From assembly GCF_001591265.1 (NCBI RefSeq), contig NZ_BCUL01000011.1:1-64000 (forward strand): a stretch of 64,000 bases of DNA. The letters run 5' to 3'. The notes under the pieces were generated by a model. It saw nothing but the letters and a program-made list of their open reading frames with translations, was not told the origin of the DNA and searched no databases. Position 1 is the stretch's first letter. Each line of letters starts with the position of its first letter. Source of the DNA: Moraxella atlantae NBRC 14588 (GTDB lineage: Bacteria > Pseudomonadota > Gammaproteobacteria > Pseudomonadales > Moraxellaceae). Both the position numbers and the translations under genes were made by a program. This document shows, in pieces, positions 54,447 through 64,000 of this stretch.

Positions 54447-55144
54447 TGGCAAAACTTACCAAACGCCAAAAAGCGATTGCTGAACGCTTTGATGAAACCA
54501 AACAATATACTTTGGCAGAAGCTGTTGAAATCCTAAACAGCTTGCCACCAGCCAAGTTTAAAGAATCAATCGACATTGCAGTAAACTTGGGTGTAGATCC
54601 TCGTAAATCTGACCAAGTGGTACGCGGTGCAACCAATTTACCAGCAGGTACTGGTAAAACCAAGCGCGTTGCAGTATTTGCACAAGGTGCGGTTGCTGAT
54701 GCTGCTAAAGAAGCAGGCGCTGATGTGGTGGGTTTTGAAGACCTTGCTGAAAGCATTAAAGCAGGTAACCTTGACTTTGACGTAGTCATTGCCTCACCAG
54801 ATGCAATGCGTGTGGTTGGTCAGTTGGGTACCATTTTGGGTCCACGTGGTTTGATGCCAAACCCAAAAGTTGGCACAGTAACACCAAACGTTGCTGAAGC
54901 GGTACGCAATACCAAAGCAGGTCAAGCACAATATCGTGTTGATAAAGCAGGTATTATCCATACCACTATTGGACAAGTGGGCTTTAGTGCCGATCAAATC
55001 GAACAAAACGCCCGTGCGTTGATCAATGATTTGAAACGCGCCAAACCTGCGACTTCAAAAGGTATTTACATCAAAAAAATCACCTTGACCAGCACCATGG
55101 GCCCAGGGATTGAAATTGATCCAATGCCTTATCGCCCTGCATAA
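54446..55144 (+). CDS. rplA: 50S ribosomal protein L1
   Basis: L1 forms the mobile L1 stalk and is the translational repressor of the L11 operon in E. coli. The 232 residues include [39 protein letters not shown] and the motif [19 protein letters not shown]. Translation is coupled to rplK by the overlapping TAATG. Confidence 0.98.
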   Translation: MAKLTKRQKAIAERFDETKQYTLAEAVEILNSLPPAKFKESIDIAVNLGVDPRKSDQVVRGATNLPAGTGKTKRVAVFAQGAVADAAKEAGADVVGFEDLAESIKAGNLDFDVVIASPDAMRVVGQLGTILGPRGLMPNPKVGTVTPNVAEAVRNTKAGQAQYRVDKAGIIHTTIGQVGFSADQIEQNARALINDLKRAKPATSKGIYIKKITLTSTMGPGIEIDPMPYRPA

Positions 55145-55411
55145 GTTTTAACAGATTTTGCTAACTGTTTTTCATCAGTTAGCCGTATTTAGCGCAGCAC
55201 AACGGGTTGTGCTGTCTAAGACCGTAGGTTCAAGTGAAAGTGGCGGTTAGCCCCAAACTTGTTTAATTGCCTTTTAGGTAGCCTACGCAGACGGTTGGTT
55301 AAGCAATTAACACCGTATTCCTGATAGTCTGTGGTCTAATAGGCAACCGACTATTTAACAAGGCTTATTATTGTTAAGTGTTTAATAGCAATAATAAAAT
55401 GGAGACAACCC
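55145..55411 (+). promoter_or_regulatory. rplJ leader region with several stem-loops
   Basis: The 267 bp leader of rplJ contains CTAACTG/CAGTTAG (55161-55182), AGCACAAC/GTTGTGCT (55196-55213), a possible long-range CGGTTG/CAACCG pairing, and TTATTATTG/CAATAATAA (55365-55397) directly before the ribosome site GGAG. In E. coli, L10-L7/L12 binds a structured leader here to repress rplJL. The location fits such an L10 leader; I cannot match the known consensus by eye. Confidence 0.5.
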
Positions 55412-55921
55412 ATGGCATTAAATCTTCAAGACAAACAAGCGATTGTTGCTGAAGTGACTGAATCTGCCCAAGGTGCCTTGTCTGCTGTGGTAGCTGACGC
55501 GCGTGGCGTGACAGTTGCCAAAATGACCCAACTACGCAAAGACGCGCGTGCAGCGGGTGTTGAGATGCGTATCGTGCGTAACACGTTGTTGCGCCGTGCG
55601 TTGCAAGACACTGAGTACGCCGTGCTCAATGACGTATTTGTGGGTCCAACGCTGATTGCATTCTCAAAAGAACATCCAGGTGCTGCGGCACGTTTGTTCA
55701 AAGAGTTTGCTAAAGCCAATGACAAATTTGAAGTCAAAGGCGCAGCGTTTGGTGGCGAATTTATCGCTGCCAACCAAATCGACCGCCTAGCGACATTGCC
55801 AACTTACGAGGAAGCAATCGCACGCTTGATGGGTACGATGAAAGAAGCAGCAGCAGGCAAATTGGCACGTACCTTGGCAGCTTTGCGCGACCAAATGCAA
55901 GCTGGTGGCGAAGCCGCTTAA
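55412..55921 (+). CDS. rplJ: 50S ribosomal protein L10
   Basis: L10 anchors the L7/L12 dimers to form the GTPase stalk. The 169 residues start [20 protein letters not shown], with [20 protein letters not shown] and [13 protein letters not shown]. The C-terminal helix ([20 protein letters not shown]) binds L12. GGAG precedes ATG. Confidence 0.98.
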   Translation: MALNLQDKQAIVAEVTESAQGALSAVVADARGVTVAKMTQLRKDARAAGVEMRIVRNTLLRRALQDTEYAVLNDVFVGPTLIAFSKEHPGAAARLFKEFAKANDKFEVKGAAFGGEFIAANQIDRLATLPTYEEAIARLMGTMKEAAAGKLARTLAALRDQMQAGGEAA

Positions 55922-55995
55922 GTCATTGTTTGACAGGTACAACAGATTTTTTAATTACTTTGAGCCTAGTTTAGGCATAATTTAGGATACAGATC

Positions 55996-56373
55996 ATGGC
56001 ATTGAGCAATCAAGAAATCCTTGACGCAATCGCAGAAAAAACAGTAATGGAAATTGTTGAGCTTATCTCAGCAATGGAAGAAAAATTCGGCGTATCAGCA
56101 GCAGCAGCAGCGGTTGCTGTTGCCGCACCTGGTGAAGGTGGTGGCGCGGCCGCTGAAGAAAAAGATGACTTCACTGTTATGCTAACTTCATTCGGTGACA
56201 AGAAAGTTGGTGTGATCAAAGCAGTTCGTGAAGCCACAGGTCTTGGCTTGAAAGAAGCTAAAGATTTGGTTGAGGGTGCACCTTCAGCTGTTAAAGAAGG
56301 CGTTGGCAAAGCTGAAGCCGAAGAACTTAAGAAAAAACTTGAAGAAGCCGGCGCAACTGTCGAGCTTAAATAA
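55996..56373 (+). CDS. rplL: 50S ribosomal protein L7/L12
   Basis: L12 recruits translation GTPases. The 125 residues comprise the N-terminal dimerisation helix pair ([29 protein letters not shown]-like), an Ala/Gly hinge ([20 protein letters not shown]) and the C-terminal factor-binding domain ([20 protein letters not shown], then [16 protein letters not shown]). A strong terminator follows. Confidence 0.98.
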   Translation: MALSNQEILDAIAEKTVMEIVELISAMEEKFGVSAAAAAVAVAAPGEGGGAAAEEKDDFTVMLTSFGDKKVGVIKAVREATGLGLKEAKDLVEGAPSAVKEGVGKAEAEELKKKLEEAGATVELK

Positions 56374-56425
56374 GTTTTATCTTATTGTCTATCACAGGCG
56401 CGTTAAGCAGCCAAGTGATGGGCAG

Positions 56426-56462
56426 CAAAAATCAGCAGGGCTTGCCTTGCTGATTTTTTTTT
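56426..56462 (+). terminator. Terminator/attenuator after rplL
   Basis: AAAAATCAGCA (56427-56437) and TGCTGATTTTT (56448-56458) pair around a GC-rich loop, with nine T residues at the end. Partial read-through to rpoB is expected. Confidence 0.8.
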
Positions 56463-56470
56463 GCTATACT
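56442..56470 (+). promoter_or_regulatory. Candidate rpoBC promoter overlapping the attenuator
   Basis: TTGCCT (56442-56447) and TATACT (56465-56470) are 17 bp apart with an extended TG before the -10. The -35 lies inside the terminator stem. Confidence 0.45.
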
Positions 56471-56859
56471 AGCAGTCTTGACCTTGCGTGTCAGATACAA
56501 CACCGCGGTACTGTGGTGCTGAGCGCGTAAAAAAGGACATCATGGCTGTATGCACGCTAAAATATCTTGTAGTTAGCAACACGCTGGGCTAAATACCTTG
56601 GCAGGTATTTGGCTTTTTGTCGTTTGCTGATTTTGCTACACACTGTGTTTAATCAGGCTGTGCTAATTTGCGTATCATACACCCAGCGGCATGATTCGAC
56701 AAGGCTTTGAGGCAAAATTACACGTTTAGGATTAAGCCATAACCGTGATTTTGCGCAAAGCTGATCTATTTTCTAACCAATGCGTCACCGTCTATAAGCA
56801 ATGCTTAGCCGCACGGTGAACATTGAAATCTCTTGGCTTTAACTGTTTAAGGATTGTGA

Positions 56860-59800
56860 ATGGCATACTCTTATACTGAAAAAAAACGCATCCGTAAAAG
56901 TTTTGCAAAATTGCCCACGGTTATGGATGTGCCTTATTTGTTGGCAATCCAAATGGACTCGTACGAGCAATTTTTGCAAGAAAACAAAAAGCCCAAAAGC
57001 CGTGAGAACGTTGGTTTACAAGCCGCGTTTACCTCAATATTCCCGATTGAAAGCCATACGGGCAACGCTGAGCTACAGTTTGTTGAGTACTATTTGGGTG
57101 CCCCAGAATTTGACGTGCGTGAATGTATTACCCGTGGCTCAACCTATGCCGCGCCTTTGCGTGTCAAGATTCGCTTGGTGATTAAAGATAAAGATGCCAA
57201 AGACAAAAACAGCAAGGCGGCGATTAAAGATATTCGCGAACAAAGCGTCTACATGGGCGAAATTCCGTTGATGACTGAGAACGGTACGTTTGTTATCAAT
57301 GGTACTGAGCGCGTGATTGTGTCTCAGCTGCATCGCTCACCTGGTGTGTTCTTTGACCATGACAAGGGCAAATCACATTCAAGCGGCAAGGTATTGTACA
57401 ATGCGCGTATTATTCCTTATCGTGGCTCATGGTTAGACTTTGAATTTGATGCCAAAGATTTGTTGTTCGCGCGTATTGACCGTCGTCGTAAGCTATTGGC
57501 CACGGTGATTTTGCATGCTATTGGTATGACCAACCAAGAAATCTTGGACACGTTTTATGACAAAGTGCGTGTGTATAAGGGCGCTGAGCAGTTTGAAATT
57601 GATCTAGTGCCAGAGCGGTTGCGCGGTGAAATGGCGCAATTTGACATTACCTCGCCTGATGGTGAAGTGATCGTTGAACAGGGTAAACGCATCAATGCGC
57701 GCGCGATTCGTAAAATTGAGCAAGCAGGGATGACGCGCTTGCCTGTGCCTGATGAGTATTTGTACGAGCGCATTTTGGCGCAAGATATCGTCGTTGGTGA
57801 TGATGTGGTGGCACGTGCCAATCAGCTGATTGATCATGAAACGTTGGTCAAAATCAGCCAAGGTGATGTGGCAGAATTTGACTTATTATTTACCAACGAT
57901 ATTGACCATGGCTCTTATATCGCTGATACCTTGCGTGCCGATACCGCAAACACGCGCGAGGAGGCTTTGATCGAAATTTATAAAGTCATGCGCCCTGGTG
58001 AACCACCAACTTTGGATACTGCCGAAAAACTGTTTGAGTCATTGTTCTTTAATGCCGAGCGCTATGACTTGTCAAATGTGGGGCGCATGAAGTTCAACCG
58101 CCGTTTGAACCGCCCGTTTGAGCCATCAAATGACCCAGAGGTACAGCGCGAGCGCAGCGTCTTGACCAATCAAGATATCGTGGATGTGTTAAAAACCTTA
58201 ATTGATATTCGTGACGGTCGCGGCGTGGTGGATGACATTGACCACTTGGGTAACCGCCGTGTGCGTTCGGTCGGCGAAATGACCGAAAATCAATTCCGTG
58301 TCGGCTTGGTACGGGTTGAACGTGCGGTCAAAGAGCGTTTGAGCGCGGTTGAAACCGACAATTTATCACCACAAGATTTGATTAACTCAAAACCTGTGGC
58401 GGCGGCGATTAAGGAGTTTTTTGGTTCATCACAGCTGTCACAGTTTATGGATCAAAACAACCCACTGTCAGAGATCACCCACAAGCGTCGTGTGTCAGCA
58501 TTGGGTCCAGGTGGTTTGACCCGTGAGCGCGCAGGCTTTGAGGTGCGTGACGTACACCAAACCCACTATGGCCGTGTGTGCCCGATTGAAACACCTGAGG
58601 GGCCAAACATTGGTTTGATCAACTCGTTGGCAGTGTTCGCTAAAACCAACGAATACGGCTTTTTAGAAACTCCATACCGCAAAGTAATTGACGGTAGAGT
58701 AACTGATGATATCGAATATTTATCAGCGATTGAAGAGGTGGGTACGGTCATTGCGCAAGCTGATTCACCCATGGATGCTGAGGGTAATTTGAGCGAAGAG
58801 TACGTCATGGTGCGTAATTATGGTGAATTCGTGCGCATGCCTGCCGATAAGGTCACCCATATGGACGTCTCTCCACGTCAAGTGGTGTCAGTAGCGGCAA
58901 GCTTGATTCCTTTCTTGGAGCATGATGACGCCAACCGTGCCTTGATGGGATCAAACATGCAGCGTCAAGCTGTGCCAACGTTACGCTCGGATAAGCCACT
59001 TGTCGGTACAGGTATGGAGCGTCACGTAGCACGTGACTCAGGCGTGTGTGTCATCGCCAAACGCGGCGGTGTGATCGCTGACGTTGATGCCAGCCGTATC
59101 GTAGTACGCGTCAATGAAGAGGAGATGACTGCAGGTGAAGCGGGTATTGATATCTATAATTTGGTCAAATACACACGCTCAAACCAAAACACCTGTATTA
59201 ACCAGCGCATTATCGTCAATTTGGGTGACGTAATCGCGCGCGGCGATATCTTGGCCGATGGTCCTTCTACCGACTTGGGCGAGCTTGCGTTGGGTCAAAA
59301 CATGCGCGTGGCGTTTATGCCATGGAATGGCTACAACTTTGAAGACTCGATTTTGCTATCAGAGCGTGTGGTACGCGATGACCGCTTTACCACCATCCAC
59401 ATTCAAGAACTGACCTGTGTGGCGCGCGATACCAAATTGGGTACCGAAGAAATCACTGGCGATATTCCAAACGTTGGTGAGGCAGCACTGGCAAACCTTG
59501 ATGAAGCAGGTATTGTGTATATCGGGGCAGAAGTTGAAGGTGGTGATATCTTGGTGGGCAAAGTAACACCAAAAGGTGAAACCCAATTAACGCCTGAAGA
59601 GAAGCTATTGCGTGCGATTTTTGGTGAGAAAGCCGCCGATGTTAAAGATACCTCATTGCGTGTACCATCAGGCACTAAAGGTACTGTAATCGACGTGCAA
59701 GTCTTTACCCGTGATGGGCTAGAAAAAGACAGCCGTGCGTTGGCGATTGAAAAGGCGCAGCTTGATAATTACCGCAAAGACTTAAAAGAAGAGTTACGCA

Positions 59801-60978
59801 TCTTTGAAAATGCTGCACGTGGCCGCATTATTGGTCTATTGGCAGGGCAAAGCGTGAGTGGGGGTGCAGGGCTAAAAGCAGGCACCGAGCTGACCGAAGC
59901 TATACTACAAGACATGAGCATGGATACCTTGTTGGATATTCAGCCAACCCAAGAAGACATTGCTGACCGTCTAAGCCAAATCGGTGAATTCTTGAGCGAT
60001 AAGCAAAAAGAAATCGACGATAAATTTAGCGAGAAAAAACGCAAACTGACGGCAGGCGATGACTTGACTCACGGCGTACAAAAAATCGTTAAGGTGTATC
60101 TAGCCGTTAAACGTCGTATCCAACCGGGTGACAAAATGGCAGGACGACACGGTAACAAAGGCGTGGTATCGCGTATTATGCCGGTTGAAGATATGCCGTA
60201 TGACGAAAGTGGTAACCCTGTCGATGTGGTGCTTAACCCATTGGGTGTACCATCGCGAATGAACGTTGGGCAGATTTTAGAAACCCACTTGGGCGGAGCC
60301 GCCAAAGGCTTGGGTGAAAAAATTGACCGCATGCTCAAGCAGCAAGCTGCCGTGGCAGAATTGCGCGAGTTTTTAGACAAGATTTACAACCAAATCGGCG
60401 GTGAAACCGTAGATTTAGACAGCCTAAATGATGATGAAATCATCGGTTTGTCGAAAAATTTGACTGCAGGGGTACCAATGGGTACCGCCGTATTTGACGG
60501 TGCCAAAGAAACCCAGATCAAGGGCTTACTTGAGCTTGCTGATATGCCAACCAGTGGACAACAAGTGTTGTTTGATGGGCGTACAGGTCAGCAGTTTGAC
60601 CGCCCCGTTACTGTCGGCTACATGTATATGTTGAAACTTAACCACTTGGTTGATGACAAAATGCACGCGCGCTCAACAGGTTCGTACTCATTGGTTACCC
60701 AGCAGCCGTTGGGCGGTAAAGCGCAGTTTGGTGGTCAGCGTTTTGGTGAGATGGAAGTGTGGGCGTTGGAAGCTTATGGCGCGGCGTATACCTTGCAAGA
60801 AATGCTTACGGTCAAATCTGACGACGTTGATGGACGTACGCGTATGTACAAAAACATCGTCGATGGCGAGCAAAATATGGCACCTGGTATGCCCGAGTCA
60901 TTCAACGTTTTGACCAAAGAAATCAAATCGTTGGGTATCAACATCGAGCTTAAAGACCATAGCAAAAATAAAGCCTAA
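56860..60978 (+). CDS. rpoB: DNA-directed RNA polymerase subunit beta
   Basis: The beta subunit forms one half of the RNA polymerase active-site cleft. The 1372 residues begin [19 protein letters not shown] and include all landmark regions. The rifampicin region reads [20 protein letters not shown] then [10 protein letters not shown], with wild-type Asp, His and Ser at the common resistance positions, so no classic resistance change is present. Other regions are [18 protein letters not shown]-type [28 protein letters not shown], and the C-terminal [17 protein letters not shown] and [17 protein letters not shown]. rpoC follows after 81 bp. Confidence 0.98.
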   Translation: MAYSYTEKKRIRKSFAKLPTVMDVPYLLAIQMDSYEQFLQENKKPKSRENVGLQAAFTSIFPIESHTGNAELQFVEYYLGAPEFDVRECITRGSTYAAPLRVKIRLVIKDKDAKDKNSKAAIKDIREQSVYMGEIPLMTENGTFVINGTERVIVSQLHRSPGVFFDHDKGKSHSSGKVLYNARIIPYRGSWLDFEFDAKDLLFARIDRRRKLLATVILHAIGMTNQEILDTFYDKVRVYKGAEQFEIDLVPERLRGEMAQFDITSPDGEVIVEQGKRINARAIRKIEQAGMTRLPVPDEYLYERILAQDIVVGDDVVARANQLIDHETLVKISQGDVAEFDLLFTNDIDHGSYIADTLRADTANTREEALIEIYKVMRPGEPPTLDTAEKLFESLFFNAERYDLSNVGRMKFNRRLNRPFEPSNDPEVQRERSVLTNQDIVDVLKTLIDIRDGRGVVDDIDHLGNRRVRSVGEMTENQFRVGLVRVERAVKERLSAVETDNLSPQDLINSKPVAAAIKEFFGSSQLSQFMDQNNPLSEITHKRRVSALGPGGLTRERAGFEVRDVHQTHYGRVCPIETPEGPNIGLINSLAVFAKTNEYGFLETPYRKVIDGRVTDDIEYLSAIEEVGTVIAQADSPMDAEGNLSEEYVMVRNYGEFVRMPADKVTHMDVSPRQVVSVAASLIPFLEHDDANRALMGSNMQRQAVPTLRSDKPLVGTGMERHVARDSGVCVIAKRGGVIADVDASRIVVRVNEEEMTAGEAGIDIYNLVKYTRSNQNTCINQRIIVNLGDVIARGDILADGPSTDLGELALGQNMRVAFMPWNGYNFEDSILLSERVVRDDRFTTIHIQELTCVARDTKLGTEEITGDIPNVGEAALANLDEAGIVYIGAEVEGGDILVGKVTPKGETQLTPEEKLLRAIFGEKAADVKDTSLRVPSGTKGTVIDVQVFTRDGLEKDSRALAIEKAQLDNYRKDLKEELRIFENAARGRIIGLLAGQSVSGGAGLKAGTELTEAILQDMSMDTLLDIQPTQEDIADRLSQIGEFLSDKQKEIDDKFSEKKRKLTAGDDLTHGVQKIVKVYLAVKRRIQPGDKMAGRHGNKGVVSRIMPVEDMPYDESGNPVDVVLNPLGVPSRMNVGQILETHLGGAAKGLGEKIDRMLKQQAAVAELREFLDKIYNQIGGETVDLDSLNDDEIIGLSKNLTAGVPMGTAVFDGAKETQIKGLLELADMPTSGQQVLFDGRTGQQFDRPVTVGYMYMLKLNHLVDDKMHARSTGSYSLVTQQPLGGKAQFGGQRFGEMEVWALEAYGAAYTLQEMLTVKSDDVDGRTRMYKNIVDGEQNMAPGMPESFNVLTKEIKSLGINIELKDHSKNKA

Positions 60979-61059
60979 TTTAGTAGTGTGATGCGACAAT
61001 CGTAACCTATGCAGGTTGGCACCATCGTGTTGCCTACCTGCTTATCATGGAGAAGTCAT

Positions 61060-64000
61060 TTGAAAGATTTATTAGATATCATGAAAACGCCTGTCGAATC
61101 TGGTAATCCAGAATTTGACAGCATTCAAATTTCTTTGGCATCACCCGATACCATCAAGTCTTGGTCACATGGTGAGGTCAAAAAACCTGAAACCATCAAC
61201 TACCGCACATTCAAACCTGAGCGTGACGGTCTGTTTTGTGCCAAAATCTTTGGCCCTGTCAAAGACTATGAATGCTTGTGTGGCAAATACAAACGCCGCA
61301 AATTCCAAGGCATTATCTGTGAAAAATGTGGCGTAGAAGTTACTGCCGCTAAAGTGCGTCGTGAGCGCATGGGGCACATCGAGCTTGCCAGTCCAGTTGC
61401 GCACATTTGGTTCTTAAAATCATTGCCAAGCCGTATTGGTTTGTTGCTTGATATGACCTTGCGTGATATCGAGCGCGTGTTGTATTTTGAAAGCTATGTC
61501 GTCACCGACCCTGGTATGACCACGCTAGAAAAATACCAACTGCTTGATGATGAAGACTACTTTAAAGCACTAGAGCAGTTTGGTGACGACTTCATCGCCA
61601 AAATGGGCGCAGAAGCGGTACAAGATTTGCTACGCGACATTGACATCGATCTAGAAATCGATCAATTGCGTGAGGAAATCCCCAATACAGGCTCAGAAAC
61701 CAAACTCAAAAAAATGTCTAAGCGTTTGAAATTGCTGGAGTCATTTCGCGATTCAAACAACAAGCCAGAGTGGATGGTGATGACCGTATTGCCCGTGTTG
61801 CCACCTGACTTGCGTCCCTTGGTACCTCTTGAGGGCGGACGTTTTGCCACGTCGGATCTAAACGACTTATACCGCCGTGTAATTAACCGTAACAACCGTC
61901 TAAAACGCTTGCTTGAGCTTAACGCGCCTGACATCATCGTGCGCAACGAAAAACGCATGCTGCAAGAATCAGTAGACGCGTTATTAGACAACGGACGCCG
62001 TGGTCGTGCCATCACAGGTAGCAACAAACGCCCACTTAAATCACTTGCCGATATGATTAAAGGTAAGCAAGGGCGTTTTCGTCAAAACTTGTTGGGTAAA
62101 CGTGTGGACTATTCAGGACGTTCGGTTATTACCGTTGGTCCATACCTACGCTTGCACCAATGTGGTTTGCCCAAAAAAATGGCGTTGGAGTTGTTCAAAC
62201 CATTTACCTACGCCAAACTGCTACAAAACGGTATTGCCACCACCATCAAAGCCGCCAAAAAAATGGTTGAGCGTGAAGAGCCTGCGGTTTGGGATATGCT
62301 AGCCAGTGTAATCCGCGAGCATCCTGTATTGCTTAACCGTGCGCCAACATTGCACCGTTTGGGCTTGCAGGCGTTTGAGCCTGTGTTGATTGAAGGTAAG
62401 GCCATTCAGCTGCACCCCTTGGTATGTACCGCATTTAACGCTGACTTTGACGGTGACCAAATGGCGGTGCATGTGCCATTGACCTTAGAGGCACAGCTTG
62501 AGGCACGTGCGTTGATGATGTCTACCAACAACATCCTATCGCCTGCCAACGGTGATCCCATCATCGTACCATCGCAGGACGTGGTGCTAGGCTTGTACTA
62601 CATCAGTCGTTCGCACATCAATGCCAAAGGCGAGGGCATGACCTTTGCCAACGTTGAGGAAGTGTACCGTGCGTTAGGCACTGGGGATTTGAGCGTTAAT
62701 GCCAAAATCCGTGTGCGCGTGGCAGAAACCAGCTTTGATGACGAGGGCAATGCCAGCGTTAGCCATCGTATGATTGACACGGTAGCCGGCCGCTGCTTGA
62801 TCTGGAACATCACGCCAAAAGGTATGAGCTTTGATGAAGTTAATAAAGAGATGAGCAAAAAGAACATCTCACGCTTGATTAACTCGTGCTACCGTAAAAT
62901 GGGTGTTAAGGACAGCGTCATGTTCGCTGACCAATTGATGTATCTTGGTTTTGCCCAAGCGACCTTATCGGGCGTATCGATTGGTATGGAAGACATGGTC
63001 ATTCCACCCAATAAAGCCACGATTATCGAAGCTGCCGATGCTGAAGTGCGTGAAATTGAAAGCCAGTTTGAGCAAGGTTTTGTGACCTCAGGCGAGCGAT
63101 ATAACAAGGTAATTGATATTTGGTCACGTACCAACGACCAAATCGCCAAAGCCATGATGGAAAACTTGTCGCAAGACACCGTGATCAACCGTGATGGTGA
63201 AGAAGAGAAGGAAAAATCCTTTAACTCAATTTACATCATGTCGGATTCAGGTGCACGGGGTAGTGCAGCACAGATTCGTCAGTTGGCAGGTATGCGTGGT
63301 TTGATGGCAAAACCAGACGGTTCGATCATCGAAACGCCGATTAAAGCCAATTTCCGTGAAGGTTTGAGCGTATTGCAGTACTTTATCTCAACCCACGGTG
63401 CGCGTAAAGGCTTGGCAGATACCGCACTCAAAACCGCCAACTCAGGGTATTTGACCCGTCGCTTGGTTGACGTTGCACAAGATTTGGTGATCACTGAAAC
63501 CGATTGTGGTACCGACAAAGGTGTGCTCATGAAACCACACATTGAAGGTGGTGAAATCATCGAGCAACTAGGCGACCGTGTGTTAGGTCGTGTGCTAGCA
63601 CGTGATGTGGTATCAAACACTACACAAGAAGTCGTGATTCCAGAAGGCACCTTGTTGGATGAACGTTGGGTACGTGTGCTTGATGAGCATGGTATCGATG
63701 AAGTTTGGGTGCGCTCAGTTATCACCTGTGAAGTGCCATACGGTGTGTGTGCACAGTGCTATGGTCGTGACTTGGCACGTGGTCACCGTGTCAATATCGG
63801 TGAATCCGTGGGTGTTATGGCAGCGCAGTCAATCGGTGAACCAGGTACACAGCTGACCATGCGTACATTCCACGTCGGTGGTGCGGCAAGCTCGGCTTCG
63901 GTTGAGAACAGCATTCAGGTCAACAAAGGCGGTACGGTTCGTTTCCAAAACTTCAAAACCGTGCAGCACAGCGATGGCTATTTGGTTGTGGTATCACGTT
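61060..64000 (+). CDS. rpoC: DNA-directed RNA polymerase subunit beta', N-terminal part
   Basis: The gene is cut by the window end; about 980 codons are present and the frame remains open. TTG 61060 ([13 protein letters not shown]) with GGAG seven bases upstream is the likely start; ATG 61081 is the alternative. The zinc ribbon ([20 protein letters not shown], about residue 70), the lid/rudder segment [15 protein letters not shown], the catalytic triad [14 protein letters not shown] (about residue 460), and the bridge helix/trigger loop start ([20 protein letters not shown]) with C-terminal zinc site cysteines ([20 protein letters not shown]) are all visible. Confidence 0.97.
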   Translation, partial: MKDLLDIMKTPVESGNPEFDSIQISLASPDTIKSWSHGEVKKPETINYRTFKPERDGLFCAKIFGPVKDYECLCGKYKRRKFQGIICEKCGVEVTAAKVRRERMGHIELASPVAHIWFLKSLPSRIGLLLDMTLRDIERVLYFESYVVTDPGMTTLEKYQLLDDEDYFKALEQFGDDFIAKMGAEAVQDLLRDIDIDLEIDQLREEIPNTGSETKLKKMSKRLKLLESFRDSNNKPEWMVMTVLPVLPPDLRPLVPLEGGRFATSDLNDLYRRVINRNNRLKRLLELNAPDIIVRNEKRMLQESVDALLDNGRRGRAITGSNKRPLKSLADMIKGKQGRFRQNLLGKRVDYSGRSVITVGPYLRLHQCGLPKKMALELFKPFTYAKLLQNGIATTIKAAKKMVEREEPAVWDMLASVIREHPVLLNRAPTLHRLGLQAFEPVLIEGKAIQLHPLVCTAFNADFDGDQMAVHVPLTLEAQLEARALMMSTNNILSPANGDPIIVPSQDVVLGLYYISRSHINAKGEGMTFANVEEVYRALGTGDLSVNAKIRVRVAETSFDDEGNASVSHRMIDTVAGRCLIWNITPKGMSFDEVNKEMSKKNISRLINSCYRKMGVKDSVMFADQLMYLGFAQATLSGVSIGMEDMVIPPNKATIIEAADAEVREIESQFEQGFVTSGERYNKVIDIWSRTNDQIAKAMMENLSQDTVINRDGEEEKEKSFNSIYIMSDSGARGSAAQIRQLAGMRGLMAKPDGSIIETPIKANFREGLSVLQYFISTHGARKGLADTALKTANSGYLTRRLVDVAQDLVITETDCGTDKGVLMKPHIEGGEIIEQLGDRVLGRVLARDVVSNTTQEVVIPEGTLLDERWVRVLDEHGIDEVWVRSVITCEVPYGVCAQCYGRDLARGHRVNIGESVGVMAAQSIGEPGTQLTMRTFHVGGAASSASVENSIQVNKGGTVRFQNFKTVQHSDGYLVVVSR

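Larger units (their letters stand above)
56374..56859 (+). other. rplL-rpoB intergenic region
   Basis: This 486 bp gap holds a strong terminator/attenuator (56426-56462), an overlapping promoter-like element (56442-56470) and a second hairpin AAATACCT/AGGTATTT (56591-56610) followed by a short T run. No coding frame is convincing. The arrangement resembles the rplL-rpoB attenuator that sets the ribosomal protein to polymerase ratio in E. coli. Confidence 0.5.

Overview
The window comes from a gammaproteobacterial chromosome, most likely a member of the Moraxellaceae (Moraxella/Faucicola/Psychrobacter group). This rests on the proteins (purM, rpoB/rpoC and nusA look like Moraxellaceae forms), on gene order (tRNA-Trp-secE-nusG-rplKA-rplJL-rpoBC; tpiA-secG-tRNA-Leu-tRNA-fMet-rimP-nusA-infB-rbfA-truB...rpsO-pnp; pilB-pilC-pilD-coaE) and on a base composition a little under 50% GC. 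Genus and species cannot be fixed from the sequence alone. Nearly everything is core housekeeping. The accessory material is one IS200/IS605-type tnpB element, three copies of a short non-autonomous relative, two toxin-antitoxin remnants and one weak MITE-like island.

Layout. 1-400: end of ubiA. 421-766: first short element. 772-2708: purN and purM with a PIN-toxin remnant between them. 3121-5504: perM and ttcA. 5501-7629: an EEP-fold nuclease and a bacterial eRF1-like (baeRF) protein. 7712-8057: second short element. 8168-10178: yheV and two poorly characterised genes. 10266-22939 is a long minus-strand translation/RNA block: pnp, rpsO, a small ORF, a DJ-1/PfpI protein, truB, third short element, rbfA, infB, nusA, rimP, two tRNAs, secG, tpiA. 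23250-27816: pilB-pilC-pilD-coaE. 27856-31833: purL. 32028-35481: yceI, then lemA with two TPM-domain genes. 35492-39373 (minus): ABC exporter (ATPase, permease), queF, nagZ. 39585-42199: cytochrome c5, tRNA-Arg, nhaC. 42541-48963: trpF, a short-chain dehydrogenase, an antitoxin remnant, trpB, trpA, accD, folC. 48998-50227: tnpB element. 50308-52270: LysM/SPOR protein and a DUF2726 protein. 52361-64000: tRNA-Trp, secE, nusG, rplK, rplA, rplJ, rplL, rpoB and rpoC (cut by the window end).

The most interesting signal is the family of 346-347 bp elements at 421-766 (+), 7712-8057 (-) and 15154-15500 (+). Their two ends match the ends of the tnpB element, so they are non-autonomous derivatives. 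Their roughly 230 bp interior is unrelated to tnpB, nearly invariant, and starts with a consensus-like sigma-70 promoter (TTGTTA, 17 bp, TGCTATACT) followed by five or more strong stem-loops. The last stems lie in the same right end that, in the TnpB family, forms the omega RNA scaffold. One of these stems differs between copies by a compensatory C-G to G-C change. All four elements follow TTTAT, and each right end abuts a different flank where an omega-RNA guide would lie. This suggests small mobile units that encode a structured RNA, possibly a guide RNA for TnpB acting in trans. That function is inference; the repeats, promoter, stems and covariation can be read directly.
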